Positions 13,904 to 21,604 of a DNA stretch of 32,686 nt are shown one piece after another. A program made the translations under genes and the position numbers. Source of the stretch: a virus. The stretch covers positions 1-32,686 of IMG/VR virus record IMGVR_UViG_3300022902_000048; one strand, 5' to 3'. The first letter of the stretch is position 1, and every line of letters begins with the position of its first letter. The notes beneath the pieces were generated by a model, which was not told the origin of the DNA, did not search any database, and saw only the letters and a list, made by a program, of their open reading frames with translations.

Positions 13904-16900
13904 ATGTCCGTTAAAAAGTATAAATTTGTATCCCCTGGAGTTTTTGTTTCTGAAATTGACAATTCTCAATTACCGGAACAACCCACAGACATTGGACCTG
14001 TAGTCATTGGTCGCTCCCAGCGCGGACCAGGCATGAAGCCTGTGACAGTTGAATCATTTGCTGACTTTATTAATACTTTCGGCAACCCAACCCCTCAAAT
14101 TAACACTGGTGACGCATGGAGAAATGGTCCTATCACTGGTCCTACCTATGCTGTCTATGCGGCACAAGCGTGGTTAAGAAACAATAGTCCTATAACTTTC
14201 GTTAGATTGTTAGGGGAAGAAGACCCACAAAAAGAAACCGCCGGAGCAGCCGGATGGTTCACACGAGATACAGACGGGGACTTTAACGGAAATGCAGTTG
14301 ACGGTGGCGGAGCATACGGATTATTCATTCTTCCTTCTTCTTCAGTCTCTGATGCTCAATATGATAGCGTAACGGCGACTTTAAAAGGACGAACTCAAAT
14401 GACTGGTGGTCTTGCTGCAATTTGGTATTGCAACGAAGGATACATCACCTTGACAGGTTCTCTCGCAGGCGCGGGATCCACAGGAGCTGGAACTTCTAGT
14501 TGTGGTGTGTTAGTCAGCAGTGAAAGTGGCAAAAAAGCTTTTACAGCAGAGATTTTTAACAGCTCTAATGCTTCCCAAGGAAAAGTAAACTTCTCTTTAG
14601 CAAGAACAGACGATAATTACATTAGAAATGTTTTCAACACCTCTCCTCCTCAAACTAACAGTCGTATCACTTCAGATTATTCTAATATATTCTTAGGAGA
14701 AAGCTTCGAAAAGCATATTGACCAGTCTGTTCGTGTAGTTTCTGGTGCGGTCGCCGTAGATGGACAGCCTAACGGGGTGGTAAGCAGACCGACTGACTAT
14801 TGGGGCGTTATCATGCCTCTTAAATTGTCGGGTTCTTCTATTGAACAAGGAGATTTCCGAAAGCAAGCTCAAGCAGCTCAGACAGGTTGGTTCTTCTCGC
14901 AAGATATTGTACCACGACCAGGGGAGATTCCACTTGCTTCTACACCGGTATCGGGGAATGCTTACCAAGCTGAAAAGATGCCCAAGCTCTTTAAATTGAA
15001 CGCTCTCTCTAAAGGAGAATGGGCTTCAAAAAACCTTAAAGTATCTATTGCCAATATTAAACAATCTTTTAACAGCAACTATCCTTATGGTACTTTTTCG
15101 ATTCAACTAAGAAGGCTTGATGACAATGATTCAGCTGTTCAGATTGTTGAACAATTTGATAACTTGAGCTTAGATCCTGATTCGGCTAATTACATCTCTA
15201 GAAAAATTGGTGATGCATATCAAACTTGGGATAACACAAACAAGCGATACATCGAATACGGAGATTATGCCAATCAATCTAAGTTTGTCTATGTTGAGGT
15301 AGATGCTGGCGTAGCTAACAAAACCACCGATGGCGAAAGATTGCCGTTTGGTGTGTATGGTCCTCCTACGTGGAAGTCCATTCAGTTTAGAAGCGGCGCA
15401 CTTGCCCAGACCTTGGACGATCTCTCTGGAGAGCTAACAACTGCTGCTGTTTATAGTACGGCAGTAACAAATGTTGCATTTCCTGACGCTGGTGGACGAG
15501 GCACAATGGCTGGTGCGCCGATATATGATTCCGGCGACGGCGGCGCTGCAACATTTATAAGCCTTAATGATGTAGATGAAGTGATGGACTGGTCTGTTGG
15601 CTCGACAAAGTTGAATGCCCTTACCGGTACTCTAGAATTCCCAAGAACGTATGTTCGTGTGAGTAGTTCTACTGGAAACAACAATTCGCCATCTTCGGTT
15701 TATTGGGGATTTGACAGCTCTCTTGGAGCCACTTCACCAAGTATTTTTGCAAAATCTACCTTGGATGTTGTATTACCCAAGCCGTCCGGGCAAGAAGACT
15801 TTACTGTAACTGATGCTACACAATATAGCTGGATTTTCACACTCGACAATATTACACAAAGAGATTCGGGTTCTGTAAGTGTCGGTTATACGGGAGACAA
15901 TCTTACGCCTAATGCGATCTATATGTCAGGTTCCCGTACTAACGGACTTTCTGTAACATCTATTTCTAGTAGTTGGCAGAAATTGTTAGATTTAGGATTC
16001 AACTCTTTCACATCCCCTCTCTTTGGTGGAACCGATGGGTTGGATATTTACGAAAAAGAGCCGTTCAACAATTCAGATGCTCTATCAACCTCGGCAACAG
16101 AAGCTAACAGCTATGCTTACTACAGCACTAAGAAGGCTATTGATTCTATTACCGACCCTGAAGTTGTAGAATACAACCTAGCATCGCTTCCGGGCATTAC
16201 CAATACTAAGTTAACAAATTACTTGGTTGAAACCTGTGAAAGTCGCGGAGACTCTTTAGCGGTCGTAGACTTGCAAGATGTATATGTACCTGCTATCGAT
16301 TATGGAACAGGCGGCGCACAAAGAGGCAATGTTAACACATGTATCACGACTCTTAAGAATCGACAACTCGACAGCAGCTATGCATGTGCTTATTACCCCT
16401 GGGTTCAAATCCAAGATACTATCAATGATTTGACTCTCTGGGCTCCGCCATCGATTGCGGCTCTCGGCACGTTCTCAAGTTCAGAGTCTGACTCTAAGCT
16501 TTGGTTTGCCCCCGCCGGCTTTAACCGTGGCGGTCTGACTGAAGGTTCTGCTGGTATCCCGGTTGTTGGAGTAAGAGATAAGCTCACCTCTAAACAGCGC
16601 GACCAGCTGTATGAGGTAAACATTAATCCTATTGCGTCTTTCCCGGCTGAAGGTATTGTGATTTTTGGACAAAAAACATTACAAACTATGCCCTCTGCCT
16701 TAGATAGAATTAATGTTCGAAGGTTGATGATTTTTGTTAAGAAACAGATTTCTCGCATCGCTAATAACATTTTGTTTGAACAAAATGTTCAAGCAACTTG
16801 GGACGGCTTCCTCGCCGCAGTCGATCCTTTCCTCAGTTCTATTCAGTCGGATTTCGGTTTAACTGATTTTAAAGTCGTGCTAGATGAAACTACAACGACA

Positions 16901-17020
16901 CCAGAATTAATTGATCGGAACATCCTATACGCTAAGATTTTCCTCAAGCCTGCTCGTGCGATTGAGTATATTGCAATTGATTTCAATATTACGAACACGG
17001 GCGCAGCATTTGAAGATTAA
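13904..17020 (+). CDS. Tail sheath protein, gp18-like (1038 aa)
   Basis: RBS AGGAG. The N-terminus (YKFVSPGVFVSEIDNSQLPE, then IGPVVIGRSQRGPGMKPV) is the classic sheath start, as in T4 gp18. The C-terminal 130 residues from about 908 are the strongest match: EGIVIFGQKTLQTMPSALDR, INVRRLMIFVKKQISRIANN, VVLDETTTTPELIDRN and a final FLKPARAIEYIAIDF-NITNTGA, each with a T4 gp18 counterpart (DRINVRRL, CDETNNTPSVIDRN, QPARSINYI). These strands interlink neighbouring subunits and drive contraction. The protein is about 380 residues longer than T4 gp18. The excess lies in the middle (about residues 130-700), where exposed domains are inserted. It is followed directly by the tube gene. Confidence 0.95.
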   Translation: MSVKKYKFVSPGVFVSEIDNSQLPEQPTDIGPVVIGRSQRGPGMKPVTVESFADFINTFGNPTPQINTGDAWRNGPITGPTYAVYAAQAWLRNNSPITFVRLLGEEDPQKETAGAAGWFTRDTDGDFNGNAVDGGGAYGLFILPSSSVSDAQYDSVTATLKGRTQMTGGLAAIWYCNEGYITLTGSLAGAGSTGAGTSSCGVLVSSESGKKAFTAEIFNSSNASQGKVNFSLARTDDNYIRNVFNTSPPQTNSRITSDYSNIFLGESFEKHIDQSVRVVSGAVAVDGQPNGVVSRPTDYWGVIMPLKLSGSSIEQGDFRKQAQAAQTGWFFSQDIVPRPGEIPLASTPVSGNAYQAEKMPKLFKLNALSKGEWASKNLKVSIANIKQSFNSNYPYGTFSIQLRRLDDNDSAVQIVEQFDNLSLDPDSANYISRKIGDAYQTWDNTNKRYIEYGDYANQSKFVYVEVDAGVANKTTDGERLPFGVYGPPTWKSIQFRSGALAQTLDDLSGELTTAAVYSTAVTNVAFPDAGGRGTMAGAPIYDSGDGGAATFISLNDVDEVMDWSVGSTKLNALTGTLEFPRTYVRVSSSTGNNNSPSSVYWGFDSSLGATSPSIFAKSTLDVVLPKPSGQEDFTVTDATQYSWIFTLDNITQRDSGSVSVGYTGDNLTPNAIYMSGSRTNGLSVTSISSSWQKLLDLGFNSFTSPLFGGTDGLDIYEKEPFNNSDALSTSATEANSYAYYSTKKAIDSITDPEVVEYNLASLPGITNTKLTNYLVETCESRGDSLAVVDLQDVYVPAIDYGTGGAQRGNVNTCITTLKNRQLDSSYACAYYPWVQIQDTINDLTLWAPPSIAALGTFSSSESDSKLWFAPAGFNRGGLTEGSAGIPVVGVRDKLTSKQRDQLYEVNINPIASFPAEGIVIFGQKTLQTMPSALDRINVRRLMIFVKKQISRIANNILFEQNVQATWDGFLAAVDPFLSSIQSDFGLTDFKVVLDETTTTPELIDRNILYAKIFLKPARAIEYIAIDFNITNTGAAFED

Positions 17021-17035
17021 AAACCACTTTCATAA

Positions 17036-17043
17036 CTATTTAC
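17036..17043 (+). promoter_or_regulatory. Putative late promoter motif (CTATTTAC)
   Basis: Preceded by AA. It lies 19 bases before the tube ATG, with AAGGAG at 17048-17053 between them. There is no terminator upstream, so the tube gene could be both co-transcribed with the sheath and separately boosted. Confidence 0.5.
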
Positions 17044-17062
17044 ATATAAGGAGAAAATAAAA

Positions 17063-17626
17063 ATGGCATTTTGGGGAGCACAAGGAAGCGCAATGGTTGA
17101 TCCGAAGCGATCATTTAGGTGGCTCGTAACATTCGGAACCAAACACAATAAATTACACGATTGGTATGCTAAATCAGCAAACAAACCAAGCTTTACAGTG
17201 GGAGAAACTCCTCATAGGTTTGTTAATCATACTTTTTTCTATCCAGGTCGAGTGGAGTGGCAGACAATTGATATTGTTTTAGTAGACCCTGCGCGTGAGA
17301 ACGATAGTTCCCTCGCGCTCATGGAGGCTTTACAAGAATCAGGGTATTATAACCCTACTGACCCTCTTTCCGCAACGAGTACCATTACTAAGCGTAACGC
17401 TGTAAAAGCTCTTGGTGGGCAAATTTTCCTTAAGCAGTTAGGACAAGATCGCAACGATGTCGTGGAGACTTGGACACTGATTAATCCTTGGATTAAAGAT
17501 ATTAAATTTGGTGATTTAAGTTACGAAAATGAAGATATGGTAGAAATCAACTTAACAATTAGATATGATTTTGCTACACTTACAGCAGGAGTTCCAACTA
17601 AAACAGCTTCTACAACAAAGAAATAA
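17063..17626 (+). CDS. Tail tube protein, gp19-like
   Basis: 187 residues (T4 gp19 has 163). RBS AAGGAG. Characteristic features are a start with MVDPKRSFRWLVTF, the loop WYAKSANKPSFTVGETPHRF, the strand TFFYPGRVEWQTIDIVLVDP, the helix SSLALMEALQESGYY and the C-terminal strands ETWTLINPWIKDIKFGDLSY and EDMVEINLTIRYDFA. The protein forms hexameric rings of the inner tube that passes through the outer membrane and carries DNA. The sheath-then-tube order is universal in contractile phages and supports the call. Confidence 0.93.
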   Translation: MAFWGAQGSAMVDPKRSFRWLVTFGTKHNKLHDWYAKSANKPSFTVGETPHRFVNHTFFYPGRVEWQTIDIVLVDPARENDSSLALMEALQESGYYNPTDPLSATSTITKRNAVKALGGQIFLKQLGQDRNDVVETWTLINPWIKDIKFGDLSYENEDMVEINLTIRYDFATLTAGVPTKTASTTKK

Positions 17627-17649
17627 CAATCACACAATAAGAGGTAATA

Positions 17650-18522
17650 ATGTCTAGAAATAATATGGACCGTCTTGGGGGAGACGAAAACACCCCCGGC
17701 GGTGCGGAGGCACCCTTGTCTAATGTCTCAGTGGATAGCTCTTCACAACCTTTAAGCTTTTCAGTCCCCACAGAACATGTTGAGCTACCTTCAGGTGGTA
17801 AATACTACCCTGATAACCACCCTCTTCATAACGCGGAAACAATTGAAATTAAATACATGACCGCTAAAGAAGAAGATATTCTCACTTCTCCAAGTCTTTT
17901 GAAAAAAGGATTAACAATACAACGATTATTGCGAAGTATTATTTTGGATAAAACGATAGATCCAGACCGACTTCTCAGCGGCGACCGCAACGCTATTTTG
18001 GTTGCAGCCCGTATAACAGGTTATGGAGAAGAATATTCAGCTAGACTTACATGTCCTGCCTGTTACACTCCTAACGACTGGAATGTAGATTTAGGTACAG
18101 TAATGGACACTCCCAAGCCCGGCTTTGAAGCGTCGATATACGACATTGTAGAACAAGAAGGGGGTATGTTCGATATCTCTCTTCCTAAAACAAACTTAAC
18201 TGTAACAGTCAAGCTACTGACTGGTCGCGATGAAAAATCGATTTCTTCTGCCATTGAAAAACGAAAAAAACACAAACTAGACGAAAGCCCGCTCACAGAA
18301 CAACTAAAACAAATGATTGTTGCCGTAAATGGAAGAGAAAATCCTGCCGAAATTGATCAATTTATCAATTTCGTACCAGCTTTTGATTCTAAATATTTAA
18401 GAAATGCGTATGCGTCTCTTGTCCCTAACATCAACATGAAACATGAGTTTACTTGTCCATCGTGCGACTATAACGATGAAGTGGAGGTTCCGCTTACTGC
18501 GGAGTTTTTTTGGCCTAAGTGA
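17650..18522 (+). CDS. gp26-like tail assembly/baseplate protein (T4_baseplate family)
   Basis: 290 residues. RBS AAGAGG. The N-terminal 40 residues look disordered, then comes VELPSGGKYYPDNHPLHNAE, a motif typical of this family. The middle is helical (KEEDILTSPSLLKKGLTIQR). Two CxxC pairs, Cys135/Cys138 (CPAC) and Cys269/Cys272 (CPSC), probably form one zinc ribbon. It ends FFWPK. T4 gp26 is listed as a baseplate hub assembly protein. In this position, between tube and tape measure, the protein probably acts as the tape measure/hub chaperone. The last codons contain seven T in a row (18505-18511), and an ORF in the +1 frame runs on past the stop, which suggests frameshifting as in other phage tail assembly chaperone genes. 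Confidence 0.8.
   Translation: MSRNNMDRLGGDENTPGGAEAPLSNVSVDSSSQPLSFSVPTEHVELPSGGKYYPDNHPLHNAETIEIKYMTAKEEDILTSPSLLKKGLTIQRLLRSIILDKTIDPDRLLSGDRNAILVAARITGYGEEYSARLTCPACYTPNDWNVDLGTVMDTPKPGFEASIYDIVEQEGGMFDISLPKTNLTVTVKLLTGRDEKSISSAIEKRKKHKLDESPLTEQLKQMIVAVNGRENPAEIDQFINFVPAFDSKYLRNAYASLVPNINMKHEFTCPSCDYNDEVEVPLTAEFFWPK
18505..18511 (+). other. T7 run: candidate +1 frameshift site
   Basis: In frame the run reads TTT TTT TGG. A Phe tRNA on TTT can slip forward one base onto another TTT, and reading then continues GGC CTA AGT GAA into the ORF ending at 18700. The -1 frame stops after a few codons, so only a +1 (or -2) shift gives a fusion. The predicted fusion is 287 + 62 = 349 residues. Confidence 0.45.
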
Positions 18523-18535
18523 AAAGTATACTGAG

Positions 18536-18700
18536 ATGGTGTACGAGGAGCTTTTTCAGCTAAAACATCATGGCAACTGGAGTTTTATTGAGGCTTACAA
18601 CTTGCCTTTGATTCTACGGAAGTGGTTTTTAAAGCGCTTGGCAAAACAATTCCAAGATGAAAAGGACCAGATAGAAAAAGCACAACGCAAAAATCGCTAG
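18536..18700 (+). CDS. Short tail-assembly ORF downstream of gp26-like gene (54 aa, or extension of it)
   Basis: From its first ATG the ORF encodes 54 residues: MVYEELFQLKHHGNWSFIEA, YNLPLILRKWFLKRLAKQF, then a charged helix (DEKDQIEKAQRKNR). The frame is open upstream and overlaps the end of the gp26-like gene. No convincing ribosome site precedes the ATG (only GAAAAG about 10 bases away). The sequence strongly resembles the short second part of phage tail assembly chaperone pairs, with a 'hGxhxhxxhxxxPhxhRxxhhxxL' pattern and a charged tail. It may be translated by coupling, or as a +1 frameshift extension from the T7 run. It lies before the tape measure gene, where G/GT-type chaperones are found. 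Confidence 0.72.
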   Translation: MVYEELFQLKHHGNWSFIEAYNLPLILRKWFLKRLAKQFQDEKDQIEKAQRKNR

Positions 18701-18705
18701 ATGAC

Positions 18706-18745
18706 TGCCTTTGGAGACTAAAGTCTCCAAAGGCATTATTTTATT
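18706..18745 (+). terminator. Long perfect hairpin, probable terminator
   Basis: TGCCTTTGGAGAC / GTCTCCAAAGGCA pair perfectly (13 bp) around TAAA. They are followed by TTATTTTATT, an imperfect T-run. It lies 5 bases after the stop of the short tail-assembly ORF and just before a late motif. Confidence 0.85.
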
Positions 18746-18751
18746 AAATAA

Positions 18752-18759
18752 CTATTTAC
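18752..18759 (+). promoter_or_regulatory. Putative late promoter motif (CTATTTAC)
   Basis: Preceded by AATAA. It lies 6 bases after the terminator tract and 21 bases before the ATG at 18781. It probably drives the tape measure and baseplate unit. Confidence 0.5.
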
Positions 18760-18780
18760 CATTAGAGAGGATTGTTTATC

Positions 18781-19116
18781 ATGGAAAACGACGCAGAACT
18801 AGTTTCATCAGTTTTAGATTTAGGAGCCCACCGCACTGGAGAGATCACTGAAACCTATCTAGGGGCTATCGGTACAGGTATTAAACAAATGATTGCGTGG
18901 ACCTTCGGTGAAAACATTTTTTTCCCTTCTAAAGTAAAAGGCACTCGCCGCGAAGTGGATTCATTTATTAACGCCTTGTCAGGCGAACGCCGCTACATGC
19001 AGGCTTATAAGCGACACGGATTGAACGACCCTCGGACTTACGATAGCAAATACTTACTCGACGATGCCATAAAAAATTTTGAAAGGACAACAAAATTAAA
19101 ATGGCCATTTAAATAA
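18781..19116 (+). CDS. Hypothetical tail-module protein, 111 aa
   Basis: I use the ATG at 18781, because AGAGAGG ends 10 bases upstream; a TTG at 18772 would sit on top of that site. Residues 1-45 contain a helix with a hydrophobic patch (TETYLGAIGTGIKQMIAWTF). Residues 53-75 are charged (KGTRREVDSFINALSGERRY). The C-terminus reads HGLNDPRTYDSKYLLDDAIK and ends LKWPFK. It has no signal peptide or catalytic motif. It is the first gene of the unit that includes the tape measure, 16 bases upstream of it, so it may be a tape-measure partner or a minor tail protein. No family recognised. Confidence 0.65.
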   Translation: MENDAELVSSVLDLGAHRTGEITETYLGAIGTGIKQMIAWTFGENIFFPSKVKGTRREVDSFINALSGERRYMQAYKRHGLNDPRTYDSKYLLDDAIKNFERTTKLKWPFK

Positions 19117-19132
19117 AAAGGGGTAGAATTAA

Positions 19133-21604
19133 ATGGCAAATGGCGACGACAATTCCACGATGAGTCAAGAAGAGTTTAATAAGCTTCTAGATGCAAAACT
19201 TAGAAGACAAACGAAATCTAACGATCAGATAAGAGAAGAGATCGCTTTGCGTCAAACTTTGCTAGGTATGCTCGATGACGAGCTGGGGCATTTTGACAAA
19301 CAAGATGCCGCCGATCAGCTAAGAATAAGACAACTTAAACACGAGATCAAAGCTCAAACGGATCAGATGGACAAGCTTCTTGAAAGACTAGCCACTGAGA
19401 AAGATCTCACAGATGAACAGCGCCAACGATTGCTCGAACAAGCAGCGGGATATGCCAAAGAAGCTGCCGCCTTGGAAAAGAAAATTGATCTTCTTAATCA
19501 AGTTAAAAAAGCCGCTGGAAATGTAGGCGAACAGTTGGATACGTGGCTCGGCAAGCTCCAGCTTAACGACTCTTACTTAAAAACCTTTAGTGGAAGTCTT
19601 GTTAATATCATGGGTCAAGCTGGAGGTCTCGGTAGAGCATTTGATAAAATTGGAGAGACCTTGGCAAAGCGCTTATCTCCAAAGCAGATTATTGGGAGCT
19701 TTGTAGGTAACATCGAACAACAAACGAGCCAGATGGTGACCAAAGCTTCAAGCGCTTTCGCTGATTTTACGGGTCAAACAATGGAAAGGCAAGAGGACTA
19801 TAGAGGAAGCATTGTAAAAGTCGCTCGTGACCAAGCCAATCTAGGCGTGGGTATTATGGAATCTACAAAGACGTTCCAAGACTTAAGTCTCTCTCTTGCA
19901 GGTTTTAAACGTTTAAGCGATGAAACGCAAGAATCGTTAACAATGACAGCGAATGTGTTTAAAAGATTTGGCGTTGATGTAACGACAACAGGACAAGTCC
20001 TAGAATTTGCCCAGTTGGCATTGGGAAAAAATATTACCGAAGCACAGGCGTTTGCTCACGAAGTGGTAGATTTCTCCAAGCAACTTAAAATGACCGCTGG
20101 AGACGTGATGAGAAATCTCTCTCGCATGGAAGGGGTTATCGCTGAATTCGGCGCAACCGGTATTGAAGAATTTAAAAAATTAGCAAAAGCCGCTGACGCC
20201 GCTGGTGTGGCTATAGAGACTCTGGCGTCTGTGGGCAAAAAGTTTGACTTTTTGGAAGATGCGGTAGGTACAACCGCTCGTATTAACACTTTACTAGGTC
20301 GCAACGCATTGGACGTAATGAAAATTATGCGTGCTCCTCTGGTGGAACGCTCGCGCATGATATTGGACACCATTAAAAATACAGTCAATTTAGAATCAGC
20401 TGATGCTCGCCATTTGAAAATATTACTTGCTCGCGAATTGGGATTCAAAGGCGTCGGTGAGATGATGCGCGTAATGAACAACGAGACCCAAGAACTAACT
20501 GAAAGTCAAAAAAAGCTTAACTCTATGGGGCTCACCCAAGAAAAACTCGCTGAACTTGCAGAAGCAGCCACGCCTCCATTGACGGTTTTATCTGCTGCCA
20601 TGGAGCAGTTTGTTGTTTTCTTGTTCCCTTTAATTGATATGCTAAGAACGGTGACCACCTATCTTGCCGAGAATGTCTCGCCAGAATTTGTGGAATTCGC
20701 CGGGGCTGTGATGCTTATTGGTGTGGGTCTGGCAATAATTAAATTTGCTTTTGGCTGGCTTCTCACAGGTCTCGGCGCGTTATTGAAACTTACCCCCTTG
20801 GCAGCGTTTGGTTCTAAGGCAACTGCGGCTGGTATAAAACTGATGGGTATTTCCGCCGCCGAAGCCACTGGTCCCATGGGCGCTCTGACGGCAGCGTCGG
20901 CAGGGTTTATTATTCCCTTGGCAATCATCGCGATAGCTGTCGCCGCAGTCGTTATACAATTAATTGATTTTATGAAGGTAGCTATTGAATCTGGAGTTCC
21001 TATCTTGGATTTAGCATTTGCTGTAACTTCGCTCGGCGTGGCTTTCGCACTGATAGGAAATGTTGCTTTACCGGCTCTTCTGGGAGCAGGCGCTGTCGCA
21101 GTAGGGGTGGGCGCGTTGGCGGTGGCGTTTAATCTTTTCTCTACGGACAATCTTCAAGCCGTCGCGGTCACTTTTAAAAGTATGGCGGCGGTAGTAGCCC
21201 AAGCTCAAAATCCATTCCTCTTGTGGTCCTCGGGTATTAAAGACTTTGCAAGCGCCGCATCTGACTCTAAGGAAGACATTGAGAATATTTCTAAATGGAT
21301 CGCCAATATGAACCAGCTAAATAGAAAAGTTGGCAAAGTGGAAGTCATCGAATCGATGACGAAATTTACCACTACAAGCGTAGAAGGAATAAAAGAAGCC
21401 CGAGCTTTGATTCATGAGCTAAGATTCGGCGGTGCAGAAGATACTGCTAAAGCTATAGAAAACATGATAAACGCATTCAACACCAAAACACAAAAAATGT
21501 TACTTGCTGCCATGCCTAATAATATCGTCATTAAATTGGATGATTATGAAATGGGTCGATGGGTTAGTCGAAAAAACAAAGCTGAGCTAAGGGGATCTAA
21601 ATAA
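19133..21604 (+). CDS. Tape measure protein
   Basis: 823 residues. The RBS is weak (GGGGTAG). Residues 10-125 are a long coiled coil (QLKHEIKAQTDQMDKLLERL and similar). Residues 130-480 are helical with many Ala, Lys and Glu residues. There are three hydrophobic stretches at about 523-553, 590-613 and 623-668 (FIIPLAIIAIAVAAVVIQLI in the middle one). The C-terminus is helical again. This long-helix-plus-membrane-segments layout, with position between the gp26-like chaperone and the tube initiator, is diagnostic. T4 gp29 holds the same position (26-51-27-28-29-48-54). The protein sets tube length, and the hydrophobic segments may enter the host membrane during ejection. By the usual rule of about 0.15 nm per residue, a tail of about 120 nm is expected (inference). 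Confidence 0.88.
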   Translation: MANGDDNSTMSQEEFNKLLDAKLRRQTKSNDQIREEIALRQTLLGMLDDELGHFDKQDAADQLRIRQLKHEIKAQTDQMDKLLERLATEKDLTDEQRQRLLEQAAGYAKEAAALEKKIDLLNQVKKAAGNVGEQLDTWLGKLQLNDSYLKTFSGSLVNIMGQAGGLGRAFDKIGETLAKRLSPKQIIGSFVGNIEQQTSQMVTKASSAFADFTGQTMERQEDYRGSIVKVARDQANLGVGIMESTKTFQDLSLSLAGFKRLSDETQESLTMTANVFKRFGVDVTTTGQVLEFAQLALGKNITEAQAFAHEVVDFSKQLKMTAGDVMRNLSRMEGVIAEFGATGIEEFKKLAKAADAAGVAIETLASVGKKFDFLEDAVGTTARINTLLGRNALDVMKIMRAPLVERSRMILDTIKNTVNLESADARHLKILLARELGFKGVGEMMRVMNNETQELTESQKKLNSMGLTQEKLAELAEAATPPLTVLSAAMEQFVVFLFPLIDMLRTVTTYLAENVSPEFVEFAGAVMLIGVGLAIIKFAFGWLLTGLGALLKLTPLAAFGSKATAAGIKLMGISAAEATGPMGALTAASAGFIIPLAIIAIAVAAVVIQLIDFMKVAIESGVPILDLAFAVTSLGVAFALIGNVALPALLGAGAVAVGVGALAVAFNLFSTDNLQAVAVTFKSMAAVVAQAQNPFLLWSSGIKDFASAASDSKEDIENISKWIANMNQLNRKVGKVEVIESMTKFTTTSVEGIKEARALIHELRFGGAEDTAKAIENMINAFNTKTQKMLLAAMPNNIVIKLDDYEMGRWVSRKNKAELRGSK

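Noticed and set aside
18772-18780. TTG start giving a 114-aa version of the small tail-module protein
   Set aside because: The AGAGAGG ribosome site ends at 18770, too close to a TTG at 18772. The ATG at 18781 is correctly spaced.
20659-21150. 163-aa minus-strand open frame in the tape measure gene
   Set aside because: Shadow of Ala/Val-rich hydrophobic segments. No start signal and no family-like content.
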